From NCBI GenBank assembly GCA_035236585.1, contig CP141127.1:48064001-48128000 (forward strand): a stretch of 64,000 nucleotides of DNA. Reading direction: 5' to 3'. Within the stretch, counting starts at the first letter, position 1; every line of letters starts with the position of its first letter. The DNA comes from Warburgia ugandensis (lineage: Eukaryota; Streptophyta; Magnoliopsida; Canellales; Canellaceae). The position numbers and the translations under genes were made by a program. The notes under the pieces were generated by a model. The model made no database searches, was not told the origin of the DNA, and saw nothing but the letters and a program-made list of their open reading frames with translations. Shown here piece by piece: positions 1-9,956 of this stretch.

Positions 1-759
1 CCGGTCTTCATAGGTCGCACGCCCAGTGAAATTTTAGGAAACATTCCAATTTTACCCCTGCTTGAATAATTAAATTTACATTCCATGTGGTGTACAATTT
101 TTATTCCCATTTTATGTTATTCCTATTTTGAGTTATTCGCATTCTGTATTATGTCATTACTGTTTAATGCAATTAATGGTACTGGTTTAACTACAGAAAA
201 CCATTAATTTCTTATTTATTTTAATTCATAATTGCAATTAAATTTCCTAGAATATTTTGAGGATAGTTTCTAGTTGAATTACTATTCCTAATCTTTATTT
301 TGGATTCTAAGAATAGATCTGAGCCGTTGAATCTTAATTTCATTAATTTGATTAGATCTCTAAATATTTGAAGAACTTGACAAATTCCTCCGTCGGATCA
401 TTAATCCAGGGCATGTTGAACATAGTGATATAGGTTGATCAAATTTTTGGACACCTAAAGTGAAGAAATTGGACAATATTAATCTAGGGAATTAGATTTT
501 CTTAATTTTTCTAGTTTTAGTTTTAATTAAGGTTTTAGTGGTTATTTTTTTGTTCTTTTTCAAAATAGACTTCTAGAAGTTCATTGGTAAACTAAATATG
601 AAGTTCAAATCTTTTCTGTTAATTTTTTTTTTCAATTGATTAAATTTTAAATAATTAAATTTTATTAAAAACTCCAAAATTTTAAAGCAAGTCCTTGTGC
701 GATCGACCCGTATTTGCATAGCTATACTACAATAGCTTGTGCACTTGCGAAAAACATCA
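1..759 (+). mobile_element. 3' part of a 5' LTR, Tat/Athila-type element 1
   Basis: This is the downstream portion of a long terminal repeat that begins outside the window. It ends in CA at 759, ten bases before an Asp-type primer site. Its terminus (TACTACAAT..., then GTGCACTTGC near 740) resembles the LTR ends at 38,170-38,229, 43,480-43,543 and 57,800-57,840. Bases 5-20 (TCTTCATAGGTCGCAC) recur at 3,128-3,143 in the matching 3' LTR fragment, which places the window start about 690 bp into an LTR of roughly 1.45 kb. No protein is encoded. The assignment rests on the LTR end plus adjacent PBS. Confidence 0.7.
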
Positions 760-768
760 ATAAGTTTT

Positions 769-788
769 TGGCACCGTTTTTGGGACTT
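769..788 (+). other. Primer binding site, Asp-tRNA type
   Basis: TGGCACCGTTTTTGGGACTT is close to the TGGCGCCGTTGCCGGGGA site used by Athila/Tat Ty3-gypsy elements (family knowledge). It lies 9 bases after the LTR end. The substitutions (GCC to TTT, for example) indicate age. Confidence 0.75.
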
Positions 789-2422
789 GCAAAGAAGTTT
801 TTAAAGAATTTAATTTAAAATTCCAAAAAAATCCAAATTTTTTTTAAAATAAAAAATATTAGGAATTCCATTTTAGGCATTTTTAGGTGCATATTTTATT
901 TTTTTTGTCAGAACCACTTTATTTCTTGAATTTGCTACTAATTGTTATATTTCTTTTTCAGGAAATTGTCAAGTGGAGCATTATCAATTAAATAGATTTT
1001 TCTTGCTTTCTTAGATTAGGAAATTTTTTTTTTTTTTTTAGTGAATCTTGTAGTGAGGCCCCTTTGTAATTTTCTCTTTTAATTTTAATTTTTAAAGGGT
1101 TGTAATAATACAGGGCAAGTGTGGGATAAGGTGGCCCACACTTGATCTTCATTAGAAACCCCACTGTAAGTCTTCTCACTCATTTAATTTCTAGATTAGG
1201 GTTTGCATTTAGAATAATTTTGCATTGGTTAGTAGTTTAATTGCATATAGAAAGCATCCTTTATAATTTTTGCATTTTTCGAGTTTTGCATTAGTTTATT
1301 GCTTTTCATTGCATCTTAGGACACGGTTAATGCTTTAAGGTGATATATATGCTGATCGAATTTCCATGGAGTGTGGAATTAATTAGTAAGGGAACCCTAC
1401 CTCCATAAGATCAAGGGTGGATTTCATCACCACTCATTGGCCTACCTAGGATAATCACCTCAAGCACATTACCTTAACTTTCAATCAAGTTAAAATCAAT
1501 CAGAAGAGACCTATAGGGCCATCACATGCTCGTAGGACCCTCTTACTAAGAAGAGATTTATTGTCACTGTAGTGGCTTTTGAGCACTATGGTTATTGAGG
1601 GTTGTCTAATAGATCCTCGCTCTTCCCTCACCTCTTGTTGACGTATGTGAGGTCTAAATGCCTCTTTACATGAGAGATGTATTAACCACCTTGCGAAGAA
1701 CCTAATTGGTAAGTAATAATCAAGTCTAAAGGAGAGGAGGAGTGCTAGAGTAGGCTAATTAAAAGCATTGTCTGGACACAAATTCAAGAAAATCAATATG
1801 CTGCTTATTAACCTCAAGGATTATATTGTGTCCTTTGTTTGTTCATCTTTCTAGGAGGTTAGGTTGCATCATGTAGGTTAGTTTCGTCTTTAAAAAAAAG
1901 AAAAAAAAAGAAGATGGAGCAATCAGCTTATTGGATTCGGTCACATAATGAGAGAAATATGTTTAACCCCTTGTTTGAGAGTTTTTTTTCTGAGCGTATA
2001 CCTATGACGATTTGAGGTCAAGGTATATTTCCAATGGAATGTAAGCATATCCAATTAGAAAGATTTATGTTGCTGTACACACACATATACACTTCGAGAA
2101 ATAGCTCAAATAAAATGACTTTAATATGTGTATGGTGAGTAAAATTGTCAAATCCTCTACATTAAGTTATGAAAAATTAGTAAAATTACTAATGAATGAG
2201 GATTCTCTAAGATAAAATAGGGGACTCGACTTTATTGAATTTTGTGGGTATATTCACTACAAACCCTTATGAGGCCTAACTCGTCCACTAGGGGTAACCT
2301 AGCGGTTCAAGGGCTTATTTCATGTGCTAAATGCAATCGTGAGTACCTACGAAAGTGACAACTTATACCAGTTTTGTGTAAAATATTTGTCTGCATGTTT
2401 TGCTTCGGACTAGCAAAATGCT
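789..2422 (+). mobile_element. Non-coding internal region of element 1
   Basis: No gag or pol ORF is visible. The region aligns by eye with the leaders at 43,568-44,660 and 57,868-59,060: a 10-bp hairpin (1,116-1,144), then about 400 bp (1,376-1,775) related to the Tekay LTR block described in the findings. From about 2,000 it looks like a 3' untranslated tail and ends in a PPT. Gag and pol are therefore deleted, leaving leader joined to 3' tail. It could be a non-autonomous derivative or simply an eroded copy. Confidence 0.6.
1116..1144 (+). promoter_or_regulatory. Conserved leader hairpin, element 1
   Basis: CAAGTGTGGG and CCCACACTTG form a perfect 10-bp inverted repeat around a 9-nt loop, about 330 bp after the PBS. 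The same block, with an 8-bp stem, is at 58,185-58,213 in another element. A role in packaging or dimerisation of the genomic RNA is only an inference from its position. Confidence 0.5.
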
Positions 2423-2434
2423 GGTTGGGGTGTG
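2423..2434 (+). other. Polypurine tract, element 1
   Basis: GGTTGGGGTGTG follows the words GGACTAGCAAAATGCT. The same arrangement precedes the LTR at 55,300 (GGACTAGCAAAATGCTAACT, then GGGGGTGTG). This is the second-strand priming site of Tat/Athila elements, immediately before the 3' LTR. Confidence 0.6.
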
Positions 2435-3152
2435 TGTCAATTAGATCATCTAACCATTCAAAATTGCAAAATTTAGCTTGATTTTTAATGTAGCTCAAAT
2501 TGACCATCCAAACTTTAAAAATTTCAAAAATCAACGATCAGATGATCATTAGAGCTTATTAGATGACTAATGTATGGTTTAGATGATTCTAATTTAGTCT
2601 TTTATTTTGCAGATCAACTAAAAGAAATTGGATGGCTCGAATCTATGTTCAATAGTGTTGATCAAGTGAACATCAATAAGGCAAGAGTCCTAGTTGGAAG
2701 AGGATTCCTAATGAGAAGAGTCCTAATTTGGGAGAGGAGACAGTTTCCTCATAGGAAGCTACCTCTTCAAGGAAAGAGTTTGAGACAAATAAGGAAGTGC
2801 AAAGACTATAAAGAGGGAAACCGAGTGAGGGAGGAGTTGTTTTTTTTTTAGAGTTTGGAGTTTTTGGAGTTCTCTTAGTTGTTTTACTTGCCACTTTCTT
2901 TTTCTTGTTGTTTGGAGTTTCTCTTGTTTACTCGTGTCTATTTCCCGTTGACAACCGTCTCTTGCCTTTCATCAACATCTTCCTCTTCAACATCCAGATT
3001 TCCATTTGTTTACCACACCATCTTCTTCTTCACATCCTTCTTTCATCCATTGCACTACAATCACCACCCAGTATCTCCACATCTGATGCATCCAAAACTC
3101 TAGGCTAATGCACCAAACCAACACCAATCTTCATAGGTCGCACGGGTAGTGA
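2435..3152 (+). mobile_element. 5' fragment of the 3' LTR, element 1
   Basis: It begins TGTCAATTAG directly after the PPT. The LTR reading holds until about 3,152, where the match to the 5' LTR copy (16 identical bases at 3,128-3,143 versus 5-20, then a shared GTGAAA) stops and unrelated C-rich sequence starts. The last roughly 735 bp of this LTR are missing. Short ORFs here (for example 2,570-2,851) have no recognisable domain and are taken as chance. Confidence 0.5.
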
Positions 3153-3819
3153 AAGGTGTCACTCCGGATCCCGCCGCACATTTCCTCCTCTGTCCAGTAG
3201 GTTTCCCCTATTCGTATTTCTCTCTTTCTCCAGATCGCTCCCTCTATTCCAAACGACATTAAAAAAAGGCATCATTTTTCTTCACTTCTGTTTTGCATCT
3301 CTTCCCACTTTTGTTCTTCTTGTTCCCTATCAACTTCGATCACCAGCATCTATTTCAGCCCCTTCACCTGACGCCTTTGTCATCTTCACCTGTCAAAGCT
3401 AAAGCCTAGATCTCCTCTTCCAGTACCAGTACCTGCTCCAGGCGTCATCTCCCTCCCCATGTTCCATCTTTACCGACCAATTTACTCTGCTCATAGGAGT
3501 CATGCTACGCCCATCATTCCCAGTGCACTGCCTCTATTCCCAGTTTACTCTACTCACTTCTGCTCATTCAGTACCAGTGGACGATGCCCAGCTTTTCCAG
3601 TGTTATACACACCAAACACTCCAGCATTTTTCTCATCACCGAACGAGTGCACCCAGCACTGGTTGACCTCTGCTTAAGACGCCATAGCCATCAGACTAGG
3701 CGATTGCATGATCTCTGGCCATCTTCTCCGGTTATTTCCTTTTTACGAGAGTTTTGTGTATTTATCTAAGGTATTGTAAATGACAAAAAGTAAATAAATA
3801 TATTTAATGTTAAAATATA
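3153..3819. other. Unassigned C/T-rich stretch
   Basis: The composition changes abruptly: pyrimidine-rich, with many CCA and TCC words and more G+C than its flanks. It has no long ORF, only short frames of 60-72 codons with no domain I recognise. It lies between a truncated LTR and CACTA-like subterminal repeats. It could be host sequence, a 5' part of the DNA transposon or a captured gene fragment; the sequence does not decide. Confidence 0.3.
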
Positions 3820-3825
3820 AATATT

Positions 3826-4086
3826 TTTGAAGTCGTTTTCTATAAACAACTTCAAAAGTCCATACTTTTAAAGTCATTTGCAGTAAAACAACTTTAAAAG
3901 TCCATACTTTTAAAGTCATTTATAGTAAAACGACTTTAAAAGTCCATACTTTTAAAGTCATTTATAGAAAAACAACTTTAAAAATCCATATTTTTGGAGT
4001 CATTTACAAACTTTATATATCCACACTTTTAAAGTCGTTTTCCTATAAACTACTTTAAAAGTATGGACTTTAAAAGTGAACTTGTA
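3826..4086. repeat. Left subterminal repeat array (about 43-bp period)
   Basis: The word AAAAGTCCATACTTTTAAAG recurs at about 3,853, 3,896 and 3,938, spaced 42-43 bp, alternating with inverted GTCGTTT / AAACGAC words. Weaker copies continue to 4,086. Each unit is itself near-palindromic. In CACTA elements such arrays bind transposase (family knowledge). Confidence 0.6.
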
Positions 4087-5427
4087 AAGTTTGTTTATCA
4101 CTAAAATGGCCTGAAAGTATACACTACAGGTGTATGTATCATTTCTCCTTGAATAAGTGCCCAACTTTTTCTTTTTTCCTGAGTTTTCTCTTCTACTTGA
4201 TTGCTAGGATTTCTATACTTTCCCCTTGCCGTCATCACCCCTCTCTTTCTCTCTCCCCTGCAATCTCTCTCCAAATTATGTCTTGGTTCTTTAACCAAAT
4301 CCACCACGTCTGCAAGCAAACCTAGCCTCATTGCTTTTCTTATAGAAAAACTTTAGGGTTTGAGTTAGAATTGAGCATGATCGCTATATTGTCCTTTGTT
4401 CGCTGAAAATATGGAAAAATCAAAGGTTCCCTACTCTTGTAATAGATCACGGCCTTTCTTGACCAACAATTGGTGGAAAATTCTTTTCTCCTTTTCATTT
4501 TCTTCATTTATTCATGAACCTATTTCTTAGGATTTTGCACCATGACTAGATGTCCTTAGCATTGTTTTGCAGCTTATGTCTTGGCACTGCTTCAACCTTC
4601 TACATTGTAAAAAGCACTGGATTTGATGTTTCTTGATGATTTCTGCAATTCCATGCGCATGTTCTTATAGAAGCACTAGATTCTGTGGTTTGCTAAGGAG
4701 TCCTTTGTATATTTTGCTCTCTACCAAACTAAAACCCACCTACTTTTCTTTCTCTTATGTATTCCTGTTCCTTTTGGTACCATAAACTTGCAAGGGCCTG
4801 GCCTGATTATTGAGCTCACTTGATTTATTATTTAACTTTGCAAATTTTTGGATTTTTGGTTGTAAGTTTTATTCCTAGGGTTCTTGTTGGTCATAGATCC
4901 AGAGTTCTTGTTGGTTATAGATCTAGAGTCAACAAAGATGGATGCATAAGAATGACATTCCTATATTGAATGATTAAAATGTATACTTAAATATGAAGCA
5001 TTGAGTAATGTAGATGAAAATATACTTTATCTGCTTGTTCAGCTAGCTCAAATTCCTATATAATATTCAAAATACATGTTCATTTCTATTGTAGGTTGAG
5101 CTTGTGGTTTAATTCTGATTTTTTTATATCATTCTATCTTCAGATTGATGGCAATAAGCTTCTAAACATCTAAGAACCTTTTTTTGTTCCCCCTTAATAT
5201 TCTGATACATTATATCTCTAGATACTTCTTGCTCTTCCTGTAGGTAACGTTTATGATGATAGTATGCTTCAAAACATCTATACTATTTTGTTCTTTAGTA
5301 TCATGACGGAATGTAATCTTAGTAAGGAGGTGGGTTATAATTCCTCTACCTGATGGCTTATCTAAGAAAGTACACTCATCACTGTTGCTTTCTATATTCT
5401 TTTGAGCTCTTATGGTCAGAGTTAGAA
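4087..5427. other. Interior of the CACTA candidate, no gene seen
   Basis: AT-rich sequence with a pyrimidine-rich patch at 4,160-4,290. The only ORFs are short frames below 80 codons without recognisable motifs. A CACTACAGG word at 4,122 does not extend into the terminal sequence found at 8,224, so it is not treated as a terminus. Confidence 0.4.
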
Positions 5428-5608
5428 GGAGAGCCTTAGTGCAACTATTGAGTTGTTGCCTTTTGAGTTGGAGGTCATGGGTTTGAGGCATGGTAACAAC
5501 CTCTTGCAAACATGCAAGGTAAGACTGCATACTACAGACCCTTTGTGGTCCCCCTTCCGTAAACCCTGCATATTGCAGGAGCTTCACGCACCGGACTACC
5601 CTTTTTTT
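5428..5608 (+). mobile_element. Au-type SINE (tRNA-derived)
   Basis: About 180 bp matching the plant Au SINE layout: GAGAGCCTTAGTGCAACT at the 5' end with a tRNA-like A box, a B-box-like GGGTTTGAGGC at about 5,480, then CTCTTGCAAACATGCA, GACCCTTTGTGGTC, the GCATATTGCAGGAGCTT segment, CACCGGACTACCC and a terminal run of seven T. It is non-coding and would be transcribed by RNA polymerase III and mobilised by a LINE (family knowledge). I see no clear target duplication. Several changes from the family pattern indicate an old copy. An antisense ORF over it (5,210-5,587) is fortuitous. Confidence 0.85.
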
Positions 5609-7539
5609 GCGGCTAATGATACCTGTCCTATTCTATATATTGAGAATTTGATTGATGAAAGATGGTATGGATGTATGAATGAAACACCTTCGATATTTAT
5701 CAAACTTTTGACTCCAAGATTGCATAAGAGCTAGAATTTGATGTTCTTGGTGCACTTTTCCAATTGTAAACTTTATAGTTATATGCTACCTTTTAACTTC
5801 AACTAACTAATATGCTACTTGCTCCCTTTGTACTTTGAATATTTTCAACATTATGTGGGTTAAAATTTTTGAACCTTCATTAGCATTTGAGCAATCAAAC
5901 TAGTAAAAATTTGTGGGAAATGTAGATATGATGTGAATGTTTGGAATAGAACCGAGAGCAAGTGACCCACTAATCAACTTGGGTGCCATGTAAGTTCTGA
6001 AATTTAGATAACAATTCATATGGATGATACTTTTGGCTATTTACTATCCTTTGCATCATTGCTTTCCTAGTTGAGTTATTATTTTCATTATTATAGGAAG
6101 GGAAACAATAGAAAGACTACTATTAGCAAAAGATGAAGCTATTCATGTTCTCTATGCCTATTTGCTTTTCTATAAGAATGGTGATTTAGTCACCACATAG
6201 AATATAGTAATGATTGTTTCCAAATGTTCTAAATTATATATCCTGGCTGGTTGGAATCTTCCACCCAAGGGTTTTCTGTAGAACCTTCCCTTGGATTACC
6301 ACTAGTCCACCAAACACTCCCTTAACTCTAGAAGCCAAATTTTGCATAAATTACTTCCTTTTACATTGTTATGTGTGTGTGTGTGTACATCAATAGTTGT
6401 GGATGGATTAGGTCTAGGTTTGATGAAAAGTTATGTAGTAATACCTAATGAAAAATAATTTATAGGACAAAACCATCAACTTTATCGCTAACAATTCATG
6501 CCTTTGGAACAAGACCTGAAGCAATCTAGTTTCTTGGATGGTTGTTGAATTTTTTATTTTATAATAAATTGATCCAAAGCTTCTTCATCAACTTGTTTTT
6601 TTCATTCACCATGTAAGAATTCTATTAAATGATGCCAAGAATAATTTCGTTTAGGATTAACTTGACTGTTGGGAGCCTATAAAGTTAGCATACCTGTATT
6701 TTCATGCAACTTACATGTTTGGAATGCCATGTTATTTTACTATCATATTAGAAACTTGTATATGAAAACATGTTTGAAAACAACATGGATTTCACCTATC
6801 ATGAAATAATAAGGAATGTGGAAACCTCAACACAACCCTAGTAAGGGTTGCTTTTACATGGTTATATTATATCATGAGGTCGATTTGCATGATTTCACTA
6901 GTGTATGGAATTCTATGGTTTAATATGTTATGATGGCATGTATGATGCCTAGTATTATTATGTTATGACGGACATATTGGAAGTGCATGAATTAAGCATG
7001 AACCTAGATGTAAACTAACCAAACATGGAATACATAAAATTATTCGACCAATGCATGGAAGACTAAACTAAACAAGAAAAATAAAGTCTTAAGAGCAAAC
7101 TAATATGCACCGATCCTTTGTATGAGATTCAAACCTAGAATAAAACACAAGTAATTAAGCATGAAAGGAACAACTAATAGCAATGAAAAACTAATTACAA
7201 GTATAATACACACCCTCCTAGGGGTGTGCACACCTTACTTAGAACTAATTACAATCTCCAAAATCAACTTCTAATCTATCTTCAATATATTCGTTGAATT
7301 AAATAAGTTTTATGAGATGAAGAATGAGAGGGGTTACTTTGAGTGTGAAAGTAAGTGTGAATGTGTATGGCTTTGCAAATGAAGTGAATGTAGATGTTAT
7401 AAAGAATGCATGTGTTGTAGTTTCTTTTATAAATTATTTTTAAGATAAATGTTTATGGATAATGATGAGTTTGGATGTTTTGTGGCCATTATGGATGTAT
7501 TAGGCATTATATTTTAAGAAAGATTCAGGCGGGGCATGA
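5609..7539. other. Interior of the CACTA candidate, no gene seen
   Basis: AT-rich, without ORFs of note. It contains a (TG)n run at 6,371-6,386 and a short inverted repeat CACACCC...GGGTGTG at about 7,207-7,227. Nothing else is recognised. Confidence 0.4.
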
Positions 7540-8010
7540 AGAAGTGGAGCCATGTTGTATTGGATGTTTGGTTTTTCATGTTTTTAAAGATTGTTTGTAT
7601 CAGGTGTGTAGAATGTTTGTTATTCAATGTATACATAGGTGGTAGTGTATCAAGAAAGATGTCGATACATTATAGTGGATATTGGTTTCAAATGTGTTTG
7701 GAGATTGAAGTATTAGGTGTATATGATGTTTGGTTTTTCATGTTTATAAAGATTGTTTGAAGTATTAGGTGCATAGAATGTTTGTTATTCAATGTATACA
7801 TAGGTGGTAATTTATCATGAAATTAAGATGTGGATGCATTATAGTGGTTGTTAGTTTTTCATGTTTGTGGAGATTGAAGTATTAGGTGTATATGATGTTT
7901 GTTATCCAATTAATGTATATGTGTGATATTGTATCAAGAAGTGGATGAACGTTGTATATTAATAGGTTTTTAATATTTATAACATTGTTTGAGTATCAAG
8001 TGTACATGGG
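7540..8010. repeat. About 167-bp tandem repeat, roughly 2.5 copies
   Basis: Paired words recur at a constant offset: TAGAATGTTTGTTATTCAAT at about 7,607 and 7,773, TGGTTTTTCATGTTT at about 7,570 and 7,731, and GAGATTGAAGTATTAGGTGT at about 7,700 and 7,869. The offsets are 161-169 bp. A third, more diverged partial unit reaches about 8,010. It lies just inside the right subterminal repeats of the CACTA candidate. Confidence 0.7.
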
Positions 8011-8039
8011 ATATTAGAACTCATTTTAATATAAGTGAC

Positions 8040-8224
8040 TTCAAAAGTCAAATACATTTGAAGTTGCTTAGACTAAATGACTTTAAAAGTTGGTGACCTT
8101 TAAAGTCGTTTATTTAAATGACTTTAAAAGTTGTCGACTTTCCAAATTGGCTCAATAGAAATCGCTTGTTAAACGACTTCTATTATCACTTTTAACTAAC
8201 TTTAAAGCCCCCTGTGTAGTAGTG
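8040..8224. repeat. Right subterminal repeats and terminal sequence of the CACTA candidate
   Basis: Inverted and direct GACTTTAAAAGT / ACTTTAAAGTCGTTT words run from 8,036, then AAACGACTTC, and finally CCCCTGTGTAGTAGTG at 8,209-8,224, the inverse of CACTACTACACAGGGG. This mirrors the array at 3,826-4,086 and gives the outer boundary. Confidence 0.6.
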
Positions 8225-8850
8225 CTATTTGAAGCTAATTGAAGACATCATCTAAGATACTTATTCTTCACCATGATTCGATTCAGCATTAAGTAGTCAA
8301 TACAAAGTCTCATTGATCCATCCTTCTTTTTGATAAAAATAATCAGTGCTCACCATGGTGAAACATTGGGTCTAATAAATCCTTTGTTAGGAAATTCTTG
8401 AAGCTGGTTCTTTAACTCTTTTAACTTTATCTAGGCCATTCTACACAGTTCTTTGAAGACAGAGTTGTACGAGGTATTAATTTGATAGTAAAATCTATCT
8501 CACTTTTATGTGGTAATCCTAAAAGATCCTCATTAAATACCCAACAAAATTCCCAAACTATTGCCACTTCATCTAGCATAGGATTGTTAACCTCCACAAC
8601 CTCAACTTTGGCTAGAAAGGCCAGACAACCCTTAGCAATGTGTCTAGCTACCTTCATAGTAGAAATGACACATGCTCCTACAAAGTCTTATCTCCCTTGA
8701 AAAGAGATTGTCACCTCTGTAGGGACATTGGAGGTGACCTTCTTCTTACAATAGTGGAATGTTGCCTAATGCAAAGCATACCAATCCATCCCTAAGATGA
8801 CATCAAAATCCATCATGTTTAGGAGGATTAAGTTGGCAATCATTCATCTA
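8225..8850 (-). pseudogene. Ty3/gypsy pol fragment (protease end and reverse transcriptase start)
   Basis: Read on the minus strand, this gives the protease tail MMDFDVILGMDW, the linker HIAKGCLAFLAKV, then VWEFCWVFNEDLLGLP, and RT block 1 with [24 protein letters not shown] and a frameshifted DDVFN.LQ. That is the order and spacing of Tekay-type chromovirus pol. It has an in-frame stop after SPW, another before the DDVFN block and at least one frameshift. It is cut off at 8,225, exactly at the CACTA terminus. The continuation of RT was not found to the left of the CACTA candidate, so the other side is lost or rearranged. Confidence 0.8.
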
Positions 8851-8934
8851 TTATAGATTAACTCCATCCATGTGGTTTTATGATCTCATGGCTAGTCCCA
8901 AGCCTGAATAAAGGAGGAGGGTTGCATTAGGCTA

Positions 8935-9956
8935 CTAGTTGGTGTAAAATCTTTTAGAAAATCCTATGACATGAATATAATGACTAAGACATATCCCTTG
9001 GGCTAAGGCATTCCCCATAAGCAATGCACTAAATTGGAGACTGGATGCAATGGTAAATGGGTAAGGGCTAATAGAGTATTACCTCATAAGCGACACGTTG
9101 CATTGGATCCCAAGCATAGTGGGAAATGGGTAAGGGTCAATGGAGCATTCCCTTAAAAGCAATGCACAACTGCAAGACCTAGGTGTAGTGGGAACTAAGG
9201 AGGGGTTCTCATGCCATTTTAGATGTGAATAGGTAAAGAGACTAGCTTAGGAGAATAAGATTCATATTGCCACATGGAATATAGGCACATTAACATGTAA
9301 GAGTATAGAGTTAGTAGATATGATGAAACATAGGAGAGTTAACATAGCTTGTGTCTAAGAAACCAAGAGGAAAGGAGCTAAAACTAGAGAAATCAATGGG
9401 CATAAGTTCTGGTACTTAGGAAAGGACAATAATATAAATGGCATAGGTATAGTGGTGGATAACTAATTGAAGGATAAAGTTGTAGATGTTAGAAGAACCT
9501 ATAATAGAATTCTACTAATAAAACTTAGTCTAGGGGAGAAGATAATAAATGTTATAAGCACATATTCCTCATAAGTAGGATTAGAAGATAGAATCAAGAG
9601 ATAGTTCTAGGAAGATATGGGGGTAGTAATGCAGGAAATCTCAACACGAAAGAGATATTTATAGGAGCAAATTTAAATGGTTATGTGGGAAAAGAAAATG
9701 AAGGACATGATAGAGTACATGGAGGTTATGGAGTTGGAGAAAGAAATGAGATGGGGAAGCTATTGTGGATTTTTCTTTGGCATATATCCTAGCTTTAGCA
9801 AACACATACTTTTAGAAGAGGGATGAATACTAAGTAACCTTTAAAAATAGATCATATAAAAGCCATATATACTTTTTTCTACTTAGGAATAACAAAAGAT
9901 TAATGTGTAAGGATTGTAAGGTGCTACTTGGTGAGGGTTGAACCATATAACAAAGG
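8935..9956 (+). pseudogene. RTE-type LINE, part 1: 5' region and endonuclease
   Basis: A degraded apurinic-endonuclease domain starts near 9,265 with IATWNIGTLTCKSIELVDMM, followed by ACV.ETKRKGAK, FWYLGK and NGIGIVVDN. This order is characteristic of plant RTE-clade LINE ORFs. Stops and frameshifts are frequent. The preceding 300 bp hold repeated GGGTAAGGG words and no ORF. The ORF is cut at 9,956 by a solo LTR and resumes at 12,339: the join AAAGG|TTAGTGGTTATGGAT restores the frame. The endonuclease would nick target DNA for target-primed reverse transcription (family knowledge). Confidence 0.8.

Larger units (their letters stand above)
3820..8224. mobile_element. CACTA-like (En/Spm) DNA transposon candidate, left terminus not resolved
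   Basis: The right end is the inverse of CACTACTACACAGGGG (8,209-8,224), a typical CACTA terminal sequence. Both ends carry arrays of short direct and inverted AAAGTCGTTT / ACTTTTAAAGTC words (3,826-4,086 and 8,040-8,204), as expected of CACTA subterminal repeats. No matching CACTA terminus precedes 3,826, and no transposase frame is visible. The gypsy RT reading frame stops exactly at 8,225, so the right edge looks like a true insertion point. The candidate is a degraded, non-autonomous copy or one whose left tip was lost. Confidence 0.45.

Noticed and set aside
3826..4086. Regular repeats resembling a CRISPR array
   Set aside because: The units are contiguous near-palindromes with similar spacers in a plant context, matching CACTA subterminal repeats, and the other end of the same element has a related array.
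4121..4140. CACTACAGGTGTATG as a second CACTA terminus
   Set aside because: Only the first seven bases agree with the terminus at 8,224 and it lies inside, not outside, the left repeat array.
5428..5500. Possible tRNA gene
   Set aside because: The A- and B-box-like words belong to a SINE; there is no cloverleaf with an acceptor stem and the unit continues into the SINE body.
5210..5587. 125-codon minus-strand ORF
   Set aside because: It is mostly the antisense of the Au SINE and its flank.
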